A DNA stretch of 64,000 nucleotides from Defluviimonas aquaemixtae (GCF_900302475.1 NZ_OMOQ01000002.1:493501-557500); one strand, 5' to 3'; positions 1-9,853 are shown, counted from the stretch's first letter. The notes: a model not told the origin generated them from the sequence alone. Translations and numbers: made by a program.

Positions 1-456
1 ATCGAAACCCACGCCGAGGATCGCGGTGACGCCCGCCTTCTCGCAGGCCTCGCGCTTCTTCCATTCGTAGTTCGCGTACCAGGGCGGGGTTTCGCAGATC
101 TTGTCCGGCTCCTCGTGGATCGCGGTGTCCATGTAGGCGGTGCCTGTCTCTATACAGGCGTCGAGGACCGACATGTTGACGTAGGGTGTGCCGACATTGA
201 TCACGATTTCGGCGCCCGTCTTGCGGATGAGGTCGGCAACGGCCTTCGTGTCCATCGCATCGACCGCGTGGGACTTGAACGTGCCGGGCACCTTCATCGA
301 CTTCTTTTCGTCGACCGAGGCGATGATGTCGTCGCATTTCGACGCGGTGCGGCTCGCAATGTGCAGGTCGCCCAGAATGTCATTGTTCTGGGCACACTTG
401 TGCGCCACGACCTGCGCGACACCGCCGGCGCCAATGATCAGCACGTTCTTTTTCAC
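1..456 (-). CDS. Carboxynorspermidine/carboxyspermidine dehydrogenase (saccharopine dehydrogenase family), 3' part cut by window edge
   Basis: The 152 visible residues open with a Rossmann motif, VLIIGAGGVAQVV, followed by an AHKCAQN segment and ETPPWYANY, typical of the saccharopine dehydrogenase-like family (LYS1/CASDH). Family members reductively condense aspartate semialdehyde with a diamine to give carboxynorspermidine or carboxyspermidine in the cytoplasm. The start is GTG at 454-456, with AGGAG nine bases upstream. nspC follows 52 bp upstream on the same strand side of the map, supporting a polyamine role; nspC lies before this gene in the transcribed direction, so the two can share a transcript. 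The C-terminal part lies outside the window. Whether the product is norspermidine or spermidine cannot be told from sequence alone. Confidence 0.85.
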   Translation of the reverse strand, partial: MKKNVLIIGAGGVAQVVAHKCAQNNDILGDLHIASRTASKCDDIIASVDEKKSMKVPGTFKSHAVDAMDTKAVADLIRKTGAEIVINVGTPYVNMSVLDACIETGTAYMDTAIHEEPDKICETPPWYANYEWKKREACEKAGVTAILGVGFD

Positions 457-508
457 TTCGGCTGTCTCCTATTTTGAGGGGCCAGTGGAAGGGGCGAGCG
501 TAACACGC

Positions 509-1606
509 TCACGACAGGCTCGAGGCGTAGTCCTCAAAGCCAAACTCGCGGACAAGTCGGATGGACCCGTCGAGTTCCCTTATGGCGATCGACGGCATGT
601 TTACGCCGTTGAACCAGTTCTTCTTGACCATCGTGTAGCCGGCTGCGTCCTGGACAGAGATCCGGTCGCCGATATTCAGGCGCTCGGGGAACCGGAACTC
701 GCCGAAGATGTCCCCGGCCAGGCAGGACTTGCCGCAGACCATGTATTCGTGCTCGCCCTCATCCGGCGCGATCTTGGCATTCTCGCGGTAGATCAACAGG
801 TCAAGCATATGCGCTTCGATGGACGAATCCACGATGGCGAGGTCCTTGCCATTGTTCAGAAGGTCGAGAACCGTGACCTCCAGCGTCGTCGAATTGGTGA
901 TCGCCGCCTCGCCGGGTTCGAGATAGACCTGTACGCCGAATTTCTCGCCGAAGGCTTTCAACCGCCGGGCCAGCCGGTCGACCGGATACCCCTCGCCCGT
1001 GAAGTGGATACCGCCGCCGAGGCTGACCCATTTCACTTTTTCCAAGAGATCGCCGAACTCGGCCTCGATCCGGCCAAGCTGGTGGTCGAAGAGGTCGAAA
1101 TCTGCGTTCTCGCAATTGTAGTGGATCATGAAGCCCGAAATTCGGTCGATGACTTCGAGGATCTTCACCGCATCCCATTCGCCGAGGCGGCTGAACGGCC
1201 GAGCCGGGTCGGCAAGGTCGAATCCGGAGGTCGAGAAGCGCGGATTCAGGCGCAGCCCGCGTTCGATATGCGCGGCGCGGTTACCGAAACGCTCCAGCTG
1301 GCCGATCGAGTTGAAGATGATCTTGTCGGCGTACCCCACCGCTTCCTCGATCTCGTGATCCGCCCAGGCGACAGAATAGGCGTGGGTCTCCTTGCCGAAC
1401 TTCTCTCGTCCGAGGCGGAGCTCGTAGAGCGACGACGAAGTCGTGCCGTCCATATGCTCGCGCATCAGGTCGAAGGCCGACCAGGTCGCGAAGCACTTGA
1501 GCGCCAGCAGGGCTTTCGCTCCGGAACCGTCGCGCAACCGGTCGATGATCTCCATGTTGCGAAGAAGCTTCGCCTTGTCGATCAGATAGAAGGGTGTCTG
1601 GATCAT
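509..1606 (-). CDS. nspC: Carboxynorspermidine/carboxyspermidine decarboxylase NspC
   Basis: A 365-residue fold-III PLP decarboxylase related to diaminopimelate and ornithine decarboxylases. It removes CO2 from carboxynorspermidine or carboxyspermidine to give the triamine. The predicted PLP lysine is K37 in LALKCF; ENADFDLF, a LEPGEA phosphate-binding stretch and a late CGKSCLAGD substrate-site motif are all present. The start is the ATG at 1604-1606, which begins MIQTPFYL, the usual family N terminus, behind a G-rich stretch. The longer reading from 1666 would add 20 atypical residues. The gene lies just before the dehydrogenase on the same strand, giving the two-step carboxy-polyamine pathway. 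Confidence 0.92.
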   Translation of the reverse strand: MIQTPFYLIDKAKLLRNMEIIDRLRDGSGAKALLALKCFATWSAFDLMREHMDGTTSSSLYELRLGREKFGKETHAYSVAWADHEIEEAVGYADKIIFNSIGQLERFGNRAAHIERGLRLNPRFSTSGFDLADPARPFSRLGEWDAVKILEVIDRISGFMIHYNCENADFDLFDHQLGRIEAEFGDLLEKVKWVSLGGGIHFTGEGYPVDRLARRLKAFGEKFGVQVYLEPGEAAITNSTTLEVTVLDLLNNGKDLAIVDSSIEAHMLDLLIYRENAKIAPDEGEHEYMVCGKSCLAGDIFGEFRFPERLNIGDRISVQDAAGYTMVKKNWFNGVNMPSIAIRELDGSIRLVREFGFEDYASSLS

Positions 1607-1671
1607 CGCGCCCCCCAACCGGCCAAAGGGAAGGGCCGGTATAAGAGCCGTGGCCCCCCGGCGCAAGCGGT

Positions 1672-2376
1672 TCAGATCATGCGGATCGCGTCCTTGTCGA
1701 CGGCGAGCATATAGCCGCGCCGCGCGATGTTCTTGACGAGAAGCTCGCTCACCATCTGGTTGCCCAGCGCGTCCCTCAGCCGCTTGATCCGCATCGCGCC
1801 GGCGCTCTCGTCGCAGTCGGCGGAACTCTTGCCAGAAATGACGGCCTCGATTTCTGCACCTGACAAGACATCATCGTCCATCCGCGCCTCGGCCAGAACC
1901 GACAGCGTCTCGACCGCCGCCGGTGTCAGCTTGAACTCCATGTTGTTCAGCACGACAGCGTTCTCGGCCCGGCTGATCAAGAGCGACGACACCTGGATAC
2001 CCTGCCGCTCGATCTCGCCCATGCGGCGGTTCAGTGCGACGATCATCAGAAGGAAGACGAGCGCCGCGATCAGAAGGCCCGTCGCGAAGATGAGAAGGAT
2101 GAAGATCACCATCCGGTAGCTCGTCAGCACGGCCGAAAAGGCGGTGCCGGACTGGGCAAGGATCTCAAGAAGCTTGATTTGCTCGCCTGTCGTCAACGCG
2201 TCGTTCTCGACGAAGATGCGCTCCACACGCGCATTGAAGGCATTGGCATCCGGAAGCGAGAGGAACAGCAGCACTGCCGCGAGCGCGAGGATCGCGACAA
2301 TCGCGGCAATGCCCCAGATTACGATCCGGTTGCCCGAGCGCAGCGCGTCCGATGCCGCGAAATTCGTGTCTGCCAA
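1672..2376 (-). CDS. Two-TM membrane protein with C-terminal OmpR-like winged helix
   Basis: 234 residues that I do not recognise as a named family. Hydrophobic helices at about 18-41 and 89-115 flank a short loop, probably periplasmic. Residues 131-226 then resemble the OmpR/PhoB effector fold: strands around VVLNNMEFKLTP, a helix AVETLSVLAEA, a VLSGAEIEAV turn, a recognition-helix-like RIKRLRDALG, and a terminal wing IARRGYML. This suggests a membrane-tethered DNA-binding protein of ToxR/CadC logic but with the DNA-binding domain at the C terminus. No receiver domain is present. It lies 65 bp upstream of nspC and 20 bp downstream of a small secreted protein, all on one strand. The function is an inference. 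Confidence 0.7.
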   Translation of the reverse strand: MADTNFAASDALRSGNRIVIWGIAAIVAILALAAVLLFLSLPDANAFNARVERIFVENDALTTGEQIKLLEILAQSGTAFSAVLTSYRMVIFILLIFATGLLIAALVFLLMIVALNRRMGEIERQGIQVSSLLISRAENAVVLNNMEFKLTPAAVETLSVLAEARMDDDVLSGAEIEAVISGKSSADCDESAGAMRIKRLRDALGNQMVSELLVKNIARRGYMLAVDKDAIRMI

Positions 2377-2396
2377 GTCCGTCCCCCGGCGTCAGA

Positions 2397-2642
2397 TCAT
2401 TTCGACGCAAGGATGGACACAATGGCGAGCAGGGTCCAGCCCTGCTGTGCGAGCTTCGGCGCCAGCGCCGCCGCCGCCGCTTGTTTGGACGCGCAGGCCG
2501 AGTCGGGGAGTGAGGCCACGCCGAAGTCGAGCTTGAGCGGGTTGTCCCGCTTCGCCTTGTACTCGACACGGCACGCCGCCGAAGCAGGTTCTGCGGCCAG
2601 TAGCGCGATCAGCGCGAGAAGGGGAATGGTCTTGCCTGTCAT
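2397..2642 (-). CDS. Small secreted protein of unknown function
   Basis: 81 residues with a clear signal peptide (hydrophobic core IPLLALIALLAA, then an ASA cleavage motif near residue 22). The mature part is about 58 residues and has two cysteines (one in ACRVEY, one in DSACASK) that could pair in the periplasm. It is the first gene of a minus-strand run and ends 20 bp before the membrane winged-helix gene, so the pair is probably co-transcribed. No family is recognised. Confidence 0.6.
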   Translation of the reverse strand: MTGKTIPLLALIALLAAEPASAACRVEYKAKRDNPLKLDFGVASLPDSACASKQAAAAALAPKLAQQGWTLLAIVSILASK

Positions 2643-2817
2643 GGTGCCGACAACCTGACCCGGCGCGCCCGGCTAATCAATAACAAAGGCGTCGCGGGCC
2701 ACCGTTATCGGATAGCGGGGCGGCGTTATTGCCCTCTTCGGGCGGACGGGCCGAGGCTGGCTCCATCGAACTACGGGGCCCCAGGCGCCCCGCATCATCT
2801 GGGAAAGGAGAGAGACC

Positions 2818-3309
2818 ATGTTCCGCCGACTGATCGTTGCGATCACCGCCGCGGCGCTCGCCCTTGGCCCGATGGCCGCGGCTCCCGCCGCCGCCATGAG
2901 CGACAAGGACCGCAAGGCGCTCGCGCTCCTGCTGGGCGCGGCCACGCTGGGGATCGTGATCCACCACAACAACAAGAAGAGCAAGAAAGAGAAAGCCCAG
3001 GCCGCGTCACGCAACAATTTCAACGTGCACCGGCACGACGACGATGACGACCGCTGGCGCCGCCACGGCAATTACGGTTATCGCGACAAGCGCCGCCACG
3101 CCGTCATTCCCGCACAGTGCGTCTTCCCGATCCGCGGCCAAGGCGGCCGGCGCGATGTCGTGTCCGAGCGCTGCATCATTGAGCTCGGTGCCGCGCATCG
3201 GCTTCCCAACGACTGCGCGTTCCGGATTCGCGATCAATGGGGCAGCCGCACCGTCTACGGCACAAGTTGCCTGCGCGACCGTGGCTGGCAGATCGCCAAC
3301 GTGCGCTGA
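2818..3309 (+). CDS. Secreted protein with duplicated Cys-x17-Cys motif
   Basis: 163 residues, starting after an AAGGAGAGAGACC ribosome site. The signal peptide covers about 1-26. A small hydrophobic/Gly segment (33-49) is followed by a highly charged Lys/Asp/Arg/His linker (50-95). The C-terminal part holds two copies of one motif, C-x-F-x-I-R-x-Q-x-G-x-R-x-V-x4-C, at 101-119 and 133-151, each with its cysteines 18 residues apart. This suggests two small disulfide-closed repeats in the periplasm or on the surface. The gene is transcribed away from the small secreted gene at 2642. No enzyme motif is seen and the function is unknown. Confidence 0.65.
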   Translation: MFRRLIVAITAAALALGPMAAAPAAAMSDKDRKALALLLGAATLGIVIHHNNKKSKKEKAQAASRNNFNVHRHDDDDDRWRRHGNYGYRDKRRHAVIPAQCVFPIRGQGGRRDVVSERCIIELGAAHRLPNDCAFRIRDQWGSRTVYGTSCLRDRGWQIANVR

Positions 3310-3437
3310 ACGGGATTCTTTCGAGCAGCGGACGCGGGACTCCTTGACCAAGCGTCCGACCTGGGGCGGAGCCATCGGCGCCGCCCCCTTTTCTTGTTTC
3401 GGCTTGCGGCCGTGTCGGTTTCGCGCGATCACGCGAT

Positions 3438-4071
3438 ATGGCGAACGAACCCGATTTCACGTTCGAGGAGGCCGCCTTCGCGCGCGGAGCGTTCCGCGTC
3501 GCGGGCGTTGACGAGGTGGGCCGGGGTCCGCTCTGCGGTCCTGTCGTCGCGGCTGCAGTACGCCTCGACCCCGCGCGAATTCCCGAGGGGCTGGACGATT
3601 CCAAGAAACTGACGCGGGCGCGCCGCGAGGCCCTGAACGAGGCCCTCGCCCAGACCGCCGACGTGTCGGTCGGTCTCGCGAGCGTCGAGGAGATCGACGC
3701 GCTCAACATCCTTCAGGCGAGCCATAGTGCGATATGCCGCGCGGTTCGAGGGTTGTCGGTAGCGCCCGACCACGTGCTTGTCGACGGGAACCGCGTACCC
3801 GGCGATCTGGCCGGTTCGGCCGAAGCGGTCGTGAAGGGCGATGCGCGGTCCCTGTCCATCGCCGCCGCGTCGATCGTCGCCAAGGTGTGGCGCGATCGCC
3901 TCATGGTGGATTTGGCGCAACAGCATCCGGGCTACGGCTGGGAAAGAAACGCTGGCTACCCGACGAAGGACCACCTCGAGGCGCTCCAAAATCTCGGTGT
4001 GACCCCACATCATAGACGTTCGTTCAAGCCAGTGCACCACATCTTGTATCAAGCCAAATCCATAAGCTCTT

Positions 4072-4073
<2 letters not shown>
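3438..4073 (+). CDS. rnhB: Ribonuclease HII
   Basis: 211 residues, the normal length for the family. RNase HII cuts the RNA strand of RNA:DNA hybrids and starts removal of single ribonucleotides from DNA. The active-site motif [14 protein letters not shown] (D25, E26), the DSKKL segment, VLVDGN, the [10 protein letters not shown] block and the C-terminal HHRRSF are all present. The stop codon at 4071-4073 overlaps the first of three GANTC sites that lie ahead of ccrM. rnhB immediately before ccrM is a common arrangement in Rhodobacterales. Confidence 0.95.
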
Positions 4074-5273
<1,200 letters not shown>

Positions 5274-5323
5274 ATTTCACAAGTTACCGCCGGTGCCTGT
5301 GGCCTGACCACGGCACGACCTTG

Positions 5324-5358
5324 CCCCGCCGGATTGCATCCCCGGCGGGGTTTTTTTT
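5324..5358 (+). terminator. Intrinsic terminator after ccrM
   Basis: A nine-base perfect stem (CCCCGCCGG / CCGGCGGGG) with an eight-base loop is followed directly by eight T. It lies 50 bp past the ccrM stop and 116 bp before the next start, so it separates the two units. Confidence 0.92.
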
Positions 5359-5474
5359 GCCTTTCAACCACTGCAGTGCCGGACGCTCGATCAAACGATC
5401 GGGATGCCGGGTCATGGGTCCGGGTCCCGTCGAAGAGTACTATCCGTACCGTCGTTTTATCCTGGGAGGAGGGA

Positions 5475-6257
5475 ATGGACAGCGTGACCGATACTGGCCC
5501 CGCCGAAGTCTACGAACGCGCCTTCGTGCCGGCGCTTTTCGCGCAGTGGGGACCGATACTGGCCGAGGCTGCCGGGGTTGTGCCGGGTGCCCGAGTGCTC
5601 GACGTGGGCTGCGGAACCGGTGCCGCGACCACGGCGGCGGCGCGTAGCGCCCAGCCGGGCGGCCGGGTGATTGGGCTTGACCCGAACGCGGACATGCTCG
5701 CGGTCGCGCGGCGCAAGCCCGGTATCGAGTGGGTCGAGGGCCGCGCGGAGACCCTTCCGTTTCCCGACGCGAGCTTCGACTCTGTGATGAGCCAGTTCGC
5801 CATAATGTTCTTCGACGACCGCGTTGCGGCGCTGAGAGAGATGGCACGGGTGCTCGCTCCCGGCGGCCGGATGGCCGTCGCGGTCTGCGGCGCGCTCGAG
5901 GCGTCTCCCGGTTACCGCGTCCTTGCGGCGCTCCTCGATCGTCTCTTCGGGCGAGATGTCGGGGACGCTTTCCGGGAGCCCTTCGTTCTCGGAAGCCGCG
6001 AGGCGCTGCAAGCGTTGGCGGCTGGAGCAGAGTTGCCGCGGGCGACCGTCACTGAGCGGGTCGGCAGCGTGCGCTTCGACTCGATCGCTGATCTCGTGGC
6101 GACCGAACGGGCCTGTGTCTGGACGCTCGGCGGGCTGCTCGACGACGATCAGTTCGCCCGTTTGCGCGACGCCGCGGAGAACGAGCTCCGGCCGTTTGCG
6201 CAGGACGACCGCATCGCCTTCGACATGCCGGCCCTCATCCTGACCGCACATCTCTGA
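5475..6257 (+). CDS. Class I SAM-dependent methyltransferase (UbiE/ArsM-like)
   Basis: 260 residues. AdoMet-binding motif I is VLDVGCGTGAATTAAA near residue 37, with VIGLDPNADMLAVARR as the acidic strand-2 motif and a later LAPGGRMAVAV segment. This is the Methyltransf_11 fold of UbiE-like enzymes. The start is the ATG at 5475 because GGGAGGAGGGA sits right before it; a reading from 5334 would cross the ccrM terminator. The substrate cannot be deduced. The gene stands alone between ccrM and the convergent alkB. Confidence 0.8.
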   Translation: MDSVTDTGPAEVYERAFVPALFAQWGPILAEAAGVVPGARVLDVGCGTGAATTAAARSAQPGGRVIGLDPNADMLAVARRKPGIEWVEGRAETLPFPDASFDSVMSQFAIMFFDDRVAALREMARVLAPGGRMAVAVCGALEASPGYRVLAALLDRLFGRDVGDAFREPFVLGSREALQALAAGAELPRATVTERVGSVRFDSIADLVATERACVWTLGGLLDDDQFARLRDAAENELRPFAQDDRIAFDMPALILTAHL

Positions 6258-6308
6258 CCGTGAGGCGCGCGCCTCCGGCGGGCAGACCTGGACAATGAAG
6301 AGGCGGGC

Positions 6309-7460
6309 TCAGCTTGCGCCCTTTGGCATCGGCAGGCGGGCATTGTTGTAGTCCGACCAATCGGTGATGTCGGGATAGTACGTCTTCCGCCAGGCGCGGA
6401 CCCGTGGGTTCATGCGCCGCCGCCACAAGGGCGGGATCATGGCGAGCGCCGTCATCGCCGGATAGCCGAAGGGAAGCTGCGGGGCCTCGTTTGTGCTGTA
6501 GGTCTGGAGAAGCGGGAAGCGGCGGTCGGGCTTCCAGTGGTGGTCCGAATGGCGCTGGAGATTGATCAGGAGCCAGTTCGAGACCTTGTGCTCGGCGTTC
6601 CAGGAATGTCGCGGCAGGACGTGTTCGTACTTGCCGTCCCCGAGGTGGCGGCGGGTGAGACCATAATGCTCGATATAGTTGACGAGTTCGAGCTGCCAGA
6701 TCGCGACGAAGGCCTGCCACAGGAAGAGACTGAGCCCCGCCCAGCCGCCGAATATGAAGGCCAGCGCTAGGGCGACGAGCTGCAGGGCAGCGTAGCGCCA
6801 GAACGGATTCGACCGGTGGAAGGGCCCGCGACCGGCGCGGGCGAGAAGCTGGGTCTCCGCGCGCCACGCAGAGCCAGGTCCAACCTTCAGGACTCGGAAG
6901 AAGGCGCGGTGAAAGCCTTCGTTGTAACGCGCAGTGACGGCGTCGCGCGGCGTGCCGACATAGCGATGGTGGACGAGCAGGTGTTCGGTCCGGAAATGGC
7001 TATATAGGACGATGGCCAGCAGCAGATCGCCTAGCCAGCGTTCGAGGCGATTCCTCTGATGCATCAGCTCGTGCGCATAGGTGATGCCGATCGAGCCAGA
7101 GATGACGCCCATGCCGAAGAAGAGAACGACCTTCTCCCACCCCACGAGATGACCGATGCGCGTTACGTACCAGATAAGGCCATAAAGCGTGGCCGCCTGG
7201 ACCGGAAACCAGATGAGCGTGATGAGCCGATGCCAGAACAACTCGTTCTCGGGCGTCTCGGTGTCCGCATTGCCCTTTTCCAACCCCGCGATCGCGTCGA
7301 GGATCGAGGTCACGATCCAGCCGTAGACCGGCAGGAGCCAGACGGTCCAACCGCCAAATGCTGCGCCGATCATGGCCAATGGAACAAGGACAAGCGACAG
7401 CCAGAACGGCAGGGCCGGGGTCAGGCGCTGGGCCGGAGCAGTGGTCGGTTTATCAGTCAT
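6309..7460 (-). CDS. alkB: Alkane 1-monooxygenase (AlkB family integral-membrane di-iron hydroxylase)
   Basis: 383 residues with about six membrane helices. The His boxes of membrane non-heme di-iron hydroxylases are all present: HELMH, EHLLVHHRYV, the NYIEHYG motif characteristic of AlkB, and LQRHSDHHWKP. The enzyme inserts oxygen at the terminal carbon of medium-chain alkanes using rubredoxin as electron donor. I prefer the ATG at 7460; a TTG at 7502 overlapping the mutY stop would add 14 proline-rich residues. It lies 38 bp downstream of mutY. No rubredoxin, rubredoxin reductase or alkane transporter lies nearby, so the partners must be encoded elsewhere and the true substrate could be another hydrocarbon chain. 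Confidence 0.88.
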   Translation of the reverse strand: MTDKPTTAPAQRLTPALPFWLSLVLVPLAMIGAAFGGWTVWLLPVYGWIVTSILDAIAGLEKGNADTETPENELFWHRLITLIWFPVQAATLYGLIWYVTRIGHLVGWEKVVLFFGMGVISGSIGITYAHELMHQRNRLERWLGDLLLAIVLYSHFRTEHLLVHHRYVGTPRDAVTARYNEGFHRAFFRVLKVGPGSAWRAETQLLARAGRGPFHRSNPFWRYAALQLVALALAFIFGGWAGLSLFLWQAFVAIWQLELVNYIEHYGLTRRHLGDGKYEHVLPRHSWNAEHKVSNWLLINLQRHSDHHWKPDRRFPLLQTYSTNEAPQLPFGYPAMTALAMIPPLWRRRMNPRVRAWRKTYYPDITDWSDYNNARLPMPKGAS

Positions 7461-7498
7461 GTTTCTGGGCGGGAGTGTAGGGATGGGCGCGGTCGGGC

Positions 7499-8557
7499 TC
7501 AATCCGCCTCGAGCGCGGAGCGCGCAACGTCATGGACCTTGCGCATGAGCGTCGGCAGGTCGGCGGGGCGGAAGCTTGCACGGGGATGGAAGTTGCCGCG
7601 TTCAGGCGCCGCGTCGGCGGGCAGGCGGGCGGTCATCACGGTCAGGACGAGGTGGAAGTGGGTGAAGGTGTGGCGAACCTCAGCGGGGGCCTCGGTCCAG
7701 CAAGCGTCGAGAGGCGGGGCAGGTGCAGGCTCCTCCGACCAGTCGCTGCCGGGCCAGCCGAGCATGCCGCCCAGAAGTCCCCGTTCGGGGCGGCGTTCGA
7801 GAAGCAGCGCCCCGTCCTCGCGCCGGGCGACGTAAGCGACGCCCCTGCGGGTGGGCTTTGCTTTCTTCGGCACCTTGCGTGGCAGATTGGCGGCGATACC
7901 CGCTGCGTGCGCGCGGCAAACCGGGCGGAGCGGGCAAAGTGCGCAGGCGGGGGTCTTCGGCGTGCAAATCGTCGCACCGAGATCCATCATCGCCTGGGCA
8001 TGGTCGCCGGGGCGGTCCCGGGGCGTCAGCCGGGCGGCGAGGGCAGAAAGGTCCGGCTTGGCCCCGGGAAGCGCCGCTTCCACGGCGAACAGCCGGGCTA
8101 TGACGCGTTCCACATTGCCATCGACCACGGTCGCAGGCTCATCGAACGCGATGGCGGCGATGGCGGCGGAAGTGTAAGGGCCGATGCCGGGGAGAGCCAG
8201 AAGCTCATCGCGGCTCTCCGGGAACCGTCCGCCATGCTCGGCGACGACTGCGCGGGCGCATTTCAAAAGGTTCCGCGCGCGGGCGTAGTAGCCGAGCCCG
8301 GCCCATTCGGCCATCACCTCGCCATCGTCGGCGGCGGCAAGTGCTACGACATCCGGCCAGCGCGCGGTGAATCGGCGGAAATAGTCGCGGACGGCGGCCA
8401 CAGTCGTCTGCTGCAACATGATCTCCGACAGCCAGACCCGGTAGGGGTCTGGACGCAGCCCGGCCTTCCGATCCTCGGGCCCCACCCGCCACGGCAGCAC
8501 GCGGGCGTGCCGGTCGTACCAGACGAGAAGCGCGGCGCTGATTTCTTCGTCACGCAA
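7499..8557 (-). CDS. mutY: A/G-specific adenine glycosylase MutY
   Basis: 352 residues. MutY removes adenine opposite 8-oxoguanine in base-excision repair. The N-terminal SEIMLQQT carries the catalytic glutamate, LPGIGPYTSAAI is the helix-hairpin-helix, VDGNVERV carries the catalytic aspartate, and C-x6-C-x2-C-x5-C (in CTPKTPACALC and following) binds the 4Fe-4S cluster. The C-terminal NUDIX-like domain for 8-oxoG recognition follows. The start appears to be TTG at 8555-8557, with GGAG nine bases upstream; no in-frame ATG precedes the first conserved block. It is transcribed away from the DciA-like gene. Confidence 0.95.
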   Translation of the reverse strand: MRDEEISAALLVWYDRHARVLPWRVGPEDRKAGLRPDPYRVWLSEIMLQQTTVAAVRDYFRRFTARWPDVVALAAADDGEVMAEWAGLGYYARARNLLKCARAVVAEHGGRFPESRDELLALPGIGPYTSAAIAAIAFDEPATVVDGNVERVIARLFAVEAALPGAKPDLSALAARLTPRDRPGDHAQAMMDLGATICTPKTPACALCPLRPVCRAHAAGIAANLPRKVPKKAKPTRRGVAYVARREDGALLLERRPERGLLGGMLGWPGSDWSEEPAPAPPLDACWTEAPAEVRHTFTHFHLVLTVMTARLPADAAPERGNFHPRASFRPADLPTLMRKVHDVARSALEAD

Positions 8558-8641
8558 TCTTTATGGCTCCGTCATCCGCAATGTGGTGGGCAAGGCCCTG
8601 TCGCCCGCCTAAGATAGCCGCCGATGCAGGAAAGGACAGGC

Positions 8642-9169
8642 ATGACCGACTCTGCCAAAGGTGCGAAGCGTCGGGCGCGCGGGTTCGAGGCCGCCTCGGG
8701 CCTTCTGAAGGACCGCATCCGCCGGGCGGGCGAGTCGCGCGGCTTCGTCGTGTCGCGGCTTCTCACGCATTGGCCCGAGGTCGTGGGCGAAGAGATCGCC
8801 GCGATGGCCCGGCCCGTGAAGGTGGGTTACGGGCGCGAGGGCTTCGGCGCGACGCTGATGCTCCTGACCACCGGCGCGGCGGCACCGGTGCTGCAGATGC
8901 AGTTGCCGAAGATCCGCGAGAAGGTGAATGCCTGCTACGGCTACAATGCCATTTCCCGCGTGACGATCACGCAGACCGCACCGGCGGGCTTCGCCGAGGG
9001 ACAGGTCCAGTTCGCGCCGGCCCCGCCAAACGCCCCGCCCGAGACTGATCCGGCGGTGCGACAGCGGGCGGCCGCGCTGTCGGGCGACGTGCATGACCTG
9101 CGGCTCCGGGCCGCGCTTGAAGCTTTGGGCGAAAAGGTGTTGTCTCGCCCCGGACAGAAGAAAGGCTGA
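8642..9169 (+). CDS. DUF721 / DciA-like protein
   Basis: 175 residues. The N-terminal half matches the DUF721 pattern (VVSRLLTHWPEVVGEEIAAMARPVKV, then a KIREKVNACYGYNAISRVTI segment). This family includes DciA, the ancestral bacterial loader of the replicative DnaB helicase. The C-terminal tail (about 105-175) is Pro/Ala-rich and variable. The ATG at 8642 follows GGAAAGGACAGGC; the reading from 8624 would add six residues without a ribosome site. The next gene starts 5 bp after the stop, so this forms an operon with the DsbA-like gene, as is common in Rhodobacterales. Confidence 0.8.
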   Translation: MTDSAKGAKRRARGFEAASGLLKDRIRRAGESRGFVVSRLLTHWPEVVGEEIAAMARPVKVGYGREGFGATLMLLTTGAAAPVLQMQLPKIREKVNACYGYNAISRVTITQTAPAGFAEGQVQFAPAPPNAPPETDPAVRQRAAALSGDVHDLRLRAALEALGEKVLSRPGQKKG

Positions 9170-9174
9170 CATCG

Positions 9175-9849
9175 ATGTCGAAGACGTATCTTGTCGCAGG
9201 CGCAGTGGCGCTTGCCGTCGCCGCAGGCGGATTCTGGATGACCCGGACCGAAACCGCGAACTTGCCGCCCGCCTTCTCCGCGGCGGCCGTTGCGCAAGAA
9301 GCGGCAGCGGGCTCGGAGGCGCAGATGGTGCCGGACATGGTGCTGGGACAAGCGGATGCTCCGGTGACGGTCGTGGAGTACGCTTCGTTCACCTGCCCGC
9401 ATTGCGCGAATTTCCACGACACCGTCTTCGACCAGCTCAAGGCGAATTATATCGACACCGGAAAGGTCCGCTTCGTCTATCGCGAGGTCTATTTCGACAA
9501 GTTCGGGCTTTGGGCCGGGATGATCGCGCGCTGCGGCGGGCCGGAGAAGTATTTCGGGATCACCGACTTGATCTACGACACCCAGCAGGAGTGGATCGCG
9601 CCGGGCGATGCGGCCGGGATCGCCGAAAATCTGCGTAAGATCGGGCTCAAGGCGGGGCTGGGCAAGGACGAACTTGACGCCTGTCTCGCGGACAACGATA
9701 TGGCCAAGGCGATGGTCGCGACCTATCAGGCCAACGCGCAGAAGGACGAGATCAACTCGACTCCGTCCTTCGTGGTCGACGGGCAGAAGTACTCCAACAT
9801 GTCCTACGAGGATTTCGCCAAACTCCTCGACGAGAAGCTGGCGAACTGA
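9175..9849 (+). CDS. DsbA-family periplasmic thioredoxin-fold oxidoreductase
   Basis: 224 residues. A hydrophobic segment at 5-20 is a signal peptide or anchor. The thioredoxin fold starts near residue 62 (APVTVVEYASF), with redox motif C74-P-H-C77, the DsbA-type dipeptide, and the cis-proline loop NSTPSFVVDG near the end. This matches the DsbA/BdbD-like group (Thioredoxin_4) that introduces disulfides into exported proteins. It follows the DciA-like gene by 5 bp and precedes the CaiB-like gene by 4 bp. Oxidase rather than isomerase activity is inferred from CPHC. Confidence 0.88.
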   Translation: MSKTYLVAGAVALAVAAGGFWMTRTETANLPPAFSAAAVAQEAAAGSEAQMVPDMVLGQADAPVTVVEYASFTCPHCANFHDTVFDQLKANYIDTGKVRFVYREVYFDKFGLWAGMIARCGGPEKYFGITDLIYDTQQEWIAPGDAAGIAENLRKIGLKAGLGKDELDACLADNDMAKAMVATYQANAQKDEINSTPSFVVDGQKYSNMSYEDFAKLLDEKLAN

Positions 9850-9853
9850 GCGC

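Noticed and set aside
7461..7502. TTG start of alkB overlapping the mutY stop
   Set aside because: It adds only 14 proline-rich residues that are not typical of AlkB; the ATG at 7460 gives the usual length. It cannot be fully excluded.
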